Positions 61,456 to 64,000 of a DNA stretch of 64,000 nt are shown here, in pieces (positions within the stretch are counted from its first letter, which is position 1; the number at the start of each line of letters is the position of its first letter). The notes under the pieces were generated by a model. It saw nothing but the letters and a program-made list of their open reading frames with translations, did not search any database and had not been told where the DNA came from. Position numbers and translations under genes: made by a program. The DNA lies in the NCBI RefSeq assembly GCF_015680705.1, contig NZ_JADNYP010000016.1:59869-123868 (forward strand), written 5' to 3'. The DNA is from Pseudomonas fulva (GTDB lineage Bacteria > Pseudomonadota > Gammaproteobacteria > Pseudomonadales > Pseudomonadaceae).

Positions 61456-62532
61456 CTAGTCGGAGTGCACGAGGCGTAGCGGGACGGCTGGCGTCTGGGA
61501 GAGGTTCACTTGGTCACGGCCTTGGCGCTTGGCGACATACAAGGCTTTGTCTGCATTTTCCAGCCAGGTTTCCGGTCCGCTCAGGTCAGGATCGTAGCCA
61601 GACAGGCCGATGCTCAGGCGAATGCGCAGTTCCGGCAGCCGAGGGTCGCGGTAGCTGGCGACACGTTCACGTAGTCGTTCCATGACCAGGTAGGCTTGCG
61701 CCTCGCTGGCCTGGCGAAGGATCACGCAGAATTCATCGCCACCGTAGCGCCCGGCCTTGTCACCTTCGCGCACGCTGCGCTTGAGTTCCTGGCTGAGCTG
61801 GCGCAGCACCATATCGCCGGTCCCGTGGCCGTAGGTATCATTGATGGTCTTGAAATGATCGATGTCGATCAGGGCGATCACGGCCGATTCCTGGCGTTGC
61901 CGGCAAGCCGCGAACCGCAACTGCAGGTGATCCTGCCAGGCACCGTGGTTGAGCAGACCGGTAAGGCTGTCGGTGCGGCTCAGGGTATCCAGCCTGCGCT
62001 TGTGCTCGGAAAGCTTGATCGCCAGGTCGTAGCAGACCCAGCCGAGCGCTAGCGGATAAAGGCTGAGCATGGGCAAGCAGGCATATACCTGGAGCGAGGT
62101 GACGTCCAGTTGCAGGCCTGCTCCCAGTACCGCCATGGCCAGCAGCGCGCCGCTTGCCTGGGCCAGCACTCCCTGCAGCAGCAGGGGCTTGCCACCGGCT
62201 GCCACGTTGTTCATGGTCACCATGGACAGGACGGTAAGGCTTGGCAAGGGATTGAAGTGCATCGTGGCTGTCCAGAAACCGGCCATCAACGAGTCGATGA
62301 GCAGGTTGCACCGTTCTGCCTGGTATGGCGTACTCGAGCGTCGGGACCATTGATAGGCGACATGGGGCCAGACCAGCCCATTGAACAGCAACAGCATCCA
62401 TGTCCAGGTAGGCAGCGCCATGGGCGTGATGGCGGCCGCGACAACGATCAGTCCGAAACCTTTGCCTATGATGCGTGGCAGGTAGATGCGCTTGGCAAAG
62501 GAAAGACCTTTGCCGGTGGTGTTGTCCATCAT
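61456..62532 (-). CDS. MASE2-GGDEF diguanylate cyclase
   Basis: This enzyme makes cyclic di-GMP. The 358-residue protein has an N-terminal MASE2 membrane sensor domain (about 10-180; FAKRIYLPRIIGKGFGLIVV, LVWPHVAYQWSRRSSTPYQAER) with about five helices, then a GGDEF domain (TDSLTGLLNHGAW to the end). The active-site loop is intact, GRYGGDEFCVIL, and an RxxD inhibitory site (REGD) stands five residues before it, so product inhibition is expected. The architecture is that of AdrA/DgcC. No ribosome site is obvious; ATG 62532 or 62529 are the likely starts. Confidence 0.9.
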   Translation of the reverse strand: MMDNTTGKGLSFAKRIYLPRIIGKGFGLIVVAAAITPMALPTWTWMLLLFNGLVWPHVAYQWSRRSSTPYQAERCNLLIDSLMAGFWTATMHFNPLPSLTVLSMVTMNNVAAGGKPLLLQGVLAQASGALLAMAVLGAGLQLDVTSLQVYACLPMLSLYPLALGWVCYDLAIKLSEHKRRLDTLSRTDSLTGLLNHGAWQDHLQLRFAACRQRQESAVIALIDIDHFKTINDTYGHGTGDMVLRQLSQELKRSVREGDKAGRYGGDEFCVILRQASEAQAYLVMERLRERVASYRDPRLPELRIRLSIGLSGYDPDLSGPETWLENADKALYVAKRQGRDQVNLSQTPAVPLRLVHSD

Positions 62533-62873
62533 GAGGGGGAGGTCCAGGAAGGGGTGCCGTATTGCCGCACGGATCGCGCGGGCATTGTCAGCAATTGTCG
62601 ATGGCCAAAGAATGGCTTTGCAGGCCAATTCAACGTGATTCGAGCACCTTTGTCGTTCCTGGCGATTGGCCATGTACTGTCCGGTATGCCTGGACGTGCG
62701 TTCCGGCGGCTTGGCGCGCCACGGTCGCCCTGAATGGGTCGCGCTGTGTTCGGCGACACGACTCTGCCAGGCGCAACGTCGTCGGGCGAGGCTGTCACGG
62801 TGCCGGAAAGTGATTCGTATCGTGCGAAAGAGCCCGCTCCATGGCCCTCATCGCTCGACCGGTGTGCCAGGCG

Positions 62874-63779
62874 CTATCCGGACCGATGCTCGTCCTCGGT
62901 GCGCGCTTGCCTGTCGGCTTTGCCGTCCTCAAGCAGGCGCGAAGGCGAGCGCCCGCTATCGCTGCGCACCTGGGCGTGGCTGATCAAGGCAAAGATGAAG
63001 CTGCCGCCGACGATGTTGCCCGCCAGGGTAGGCAGGGCGAACTGGAGCCAGAAGTCGGCCCAGCTCTGCTCGCCGGCCCAGACCAGGTAAGAGGCTTCGA
63101 CGGAACCGACGACGATATGGGTGAAGTCGCCAAGCGCCATCAAGTAGGTGATCAGCACGATGATCCAGATCTTCGCATTCTCCATGGAGGGGATCATCCA
63201 GACCATCGTCGCGATCATCCAACCTGAGACGATGCCCTTGGCGAACATCTGGGCGATATCGTTCTCCATGACCTTGTGGCCTACCTCGAGAAAGGCGGCG
63301 TCGGTCTTGGCGTCGAAGATCGGCAGTTCCAGCATGACCCAGGCGACTAGCAATGTACCGGCCATGTTGCCGGCCAGGACCACTAGCCAGAGCCTGAGCA
63401 GGCGCCCGAGGTTGGCCAGGGTCGGTGTGGTCATCAGTGGCAGGACGGCGGTCAAGGTGTTTTCCGTGAACAGCTGCTGGCGCGCCAGGATCACCGCGAG
63501 GAAGCCGGCGCTGTAGCCGAGGCTGGCAATGACCTGCGCGCTTTCGCCTTGCGGCAGGCGGGCATAGAACAATCCCATTGCCATCATCGACAGGCCCATG
63601 GTCAGGCCGGCTGCCAAAGCCGACCACCAGAGTGCGGCCAGGGTGCGTTCGAGTTCCTGATCACCCTGGGCACGGATGATTTCATGCAGCACGGCTGCGC
63701 GAGGAGGCTGGTTCTGATCGATTTCCTGTTCTTCGTCGGCAGACAGGCCGGGGGTTTTCTCGGTTTGGGTTTCGCTCAT
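62874..63779 (-). CDS. Formate/nitrite transporter (FNT) family channel
   Basis: This is a pentameric inner-membrane channel for small monovalent acids (formate, nitrite or similar). The 301-residue protein has an N-terminal soluble stretch (MSETQTEKTPGLSADEEQEI) and six hydrophobic segments. FNT-type signatures are ARQQLFTENTLTAVLPL and GDFTHIVVGSVEASYL, the latter with the pore histidine position. It is closer to the YfdC branch than to FocA/NirC. The C-terminal tail is charged. Its substrate cannot be told from sequence; there are no formate or nitrite enzymes nearby. Confidence 0.87.
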   Translation of the reverse strand: MSETQTEKTPGLSADEEQEIDQNQPPRAAVLHEIIRAQGDQELERTLAALWWSALAAGLTMGLSMMAMGLFYARLPQGESAQVIASLGYSAGFLAVILARQQLFTENTLTAVLPLMTTPTLANLGRLLRLWLVVLAGNMAGTLLVAWVMLELPIFDAKTDAAFLEVGHKVMENDIAQMFAKGIVSGWMIATMVWMIPSMENAKIWIIVLITYLMALGDFTHIVVGSVEASYLVWAGEQSWADFWLQFALPTLAGNIVGGSFIFALISHAQVRSDSGRSPSRLLEDGKADRQARTEDEHRSG

Positions 63780-63871
63780 GGCCGCTCGCTCTAGAATGGT
63801 TTCTTTACAGATCCGAAGGGAAGTCGAATAGTTGCCTGAGGCGTGCGGTGAAATATTTTTGCTGGTGCCTG

Positions 63872-63899
63872 TTGACACGGATTTCCAATGACGTATTAT
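63872..63899 (+). promoter_or_regulatory. Strong sigma-70 promoter, candidate rRNA operon P1
   Basis: TTGACA and TATTAT are separated by 16 bases, and a GC-rich discriminator (GCCTCCCGC) follows. No protein-coding gene begins downstream within the window, so the transcript probably belongs to a stable RNA operon. Confidence 0.7.
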
Positions 63900-63964
63900 T
63901 TGCCTCCCGCAGCGATGCAGTCGCAGCGAGTCAAGTGGTTGAAGTTGAACGAGATTCTCGGCAA

Positions 63965-64000
63965 ATACTTCGAAATAAACGCTTGACAGACGATGAGGGT
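63965..64000 (+). promoter_or_regulatory. Second promoter, candidate rRNA operon P2 (partial)
   Basis: An AT-rich element (AAATACTTCGAAATAAACG) precedes TTGACA at 63983-63988; the window ends before the -10. This arrangement and wording resemble the region before 16S rRNA genes in P. putida. The 16S gene would start a few hundred bases beyond the window. Confidence 0.65.

Overview
The window is chromosomal DNA from a fluorescent pseudomonad, most likely of the Pseudomonas putida group. The evidence is GC-rich coding sequence with strong third-position GC, and gene neighbourhoods I recognise from that group: glpFKRD, grxD-bfr-bfd, rnt-pyrC-motY-argG, a PA3496-type gene beside nth, a ligase-associated DNA repair cluster, and rapA followed by a PhrS-like small RNA. 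It reads as core genome. I see no insertion sequence, prophage, CRISPR array or plasmid gene. Species assignment is inference from gene order and protein sequence, not from a database search.

Layout. 1-1820: acidic amino-acid uptake (gltJ partial, gltI) with a sigma-54 promoter and an AauR-type operator. 1821-7127: glycerol regulon glpF-glpK-glpR-glpD, with operator-like sites before glpD and glpF. 7128-13857: ybaK, an orphan ABC ATPase overlapping argF, monothiol glutaredoxin, bacterioferritin and its ferredoxin (Fur-type promoter), a 2-Cys peroxiredoxin, RNase T and dihydroorotase. 14021-23901: motY, argG, an orphan LuxR-type response regulator, nth, metG, apbC, a cold-shock protein, dcd and a small proline-rich protein. 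23904-30976: ligase-associated repair cluster (phosphoesterase, Lhr-type helicase, ATP-dependent ligase, metallo-beta-lactamase exonuclease) with an M14/aspartoacylase-like gene in the middle. 31070-37094: penicillin-acylase-type lipoprotein, two SEC-C proteins, an LEA-type lipoprotein, an OmpA/TSP3 lipoprotein and small membrane proteins. 37192-49334: dinG, an agarase-like glycosidase, a serine hydrolase, an OmpA lipoprotein with a histone-like tail, pdxH, a glycine-zipper lipoprotein, nhaA, a flavoprotein and a lipoprotein. 49520-54499: the branched-chain amino-acid transporter livKHMGF. 54858-59818: a DUF2288 gene, a 3-hydroxyisobutyrate-dehydrogenase remnant, rapA and small genes. 59819-64000: a PhrS-like RNA under two perfect ANR boxes, a GAF histidine kinase, a MASE2-GGDEF diguanylate cyclase, an FNT-family channel and tandem promoters that look like the start of an rRNA operon lying beyond the window.

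The most notable non-coding signals are four. First, an anaerobically controlled RNA gene at 59921-60115. Second, a family of three intergenic elements with seven-base periodic arms, each lying against the 3' end of a minus-strand gene (4306-4450, 33541-33667, 36538-36633). Third, a perfect 16-bp palindrome upstream of livK. Fourth, stem-loops placed right after the binding-protein gene in both amino-acid transporter operons, which probably let the binding protein be made in excess over the membrane subunits.
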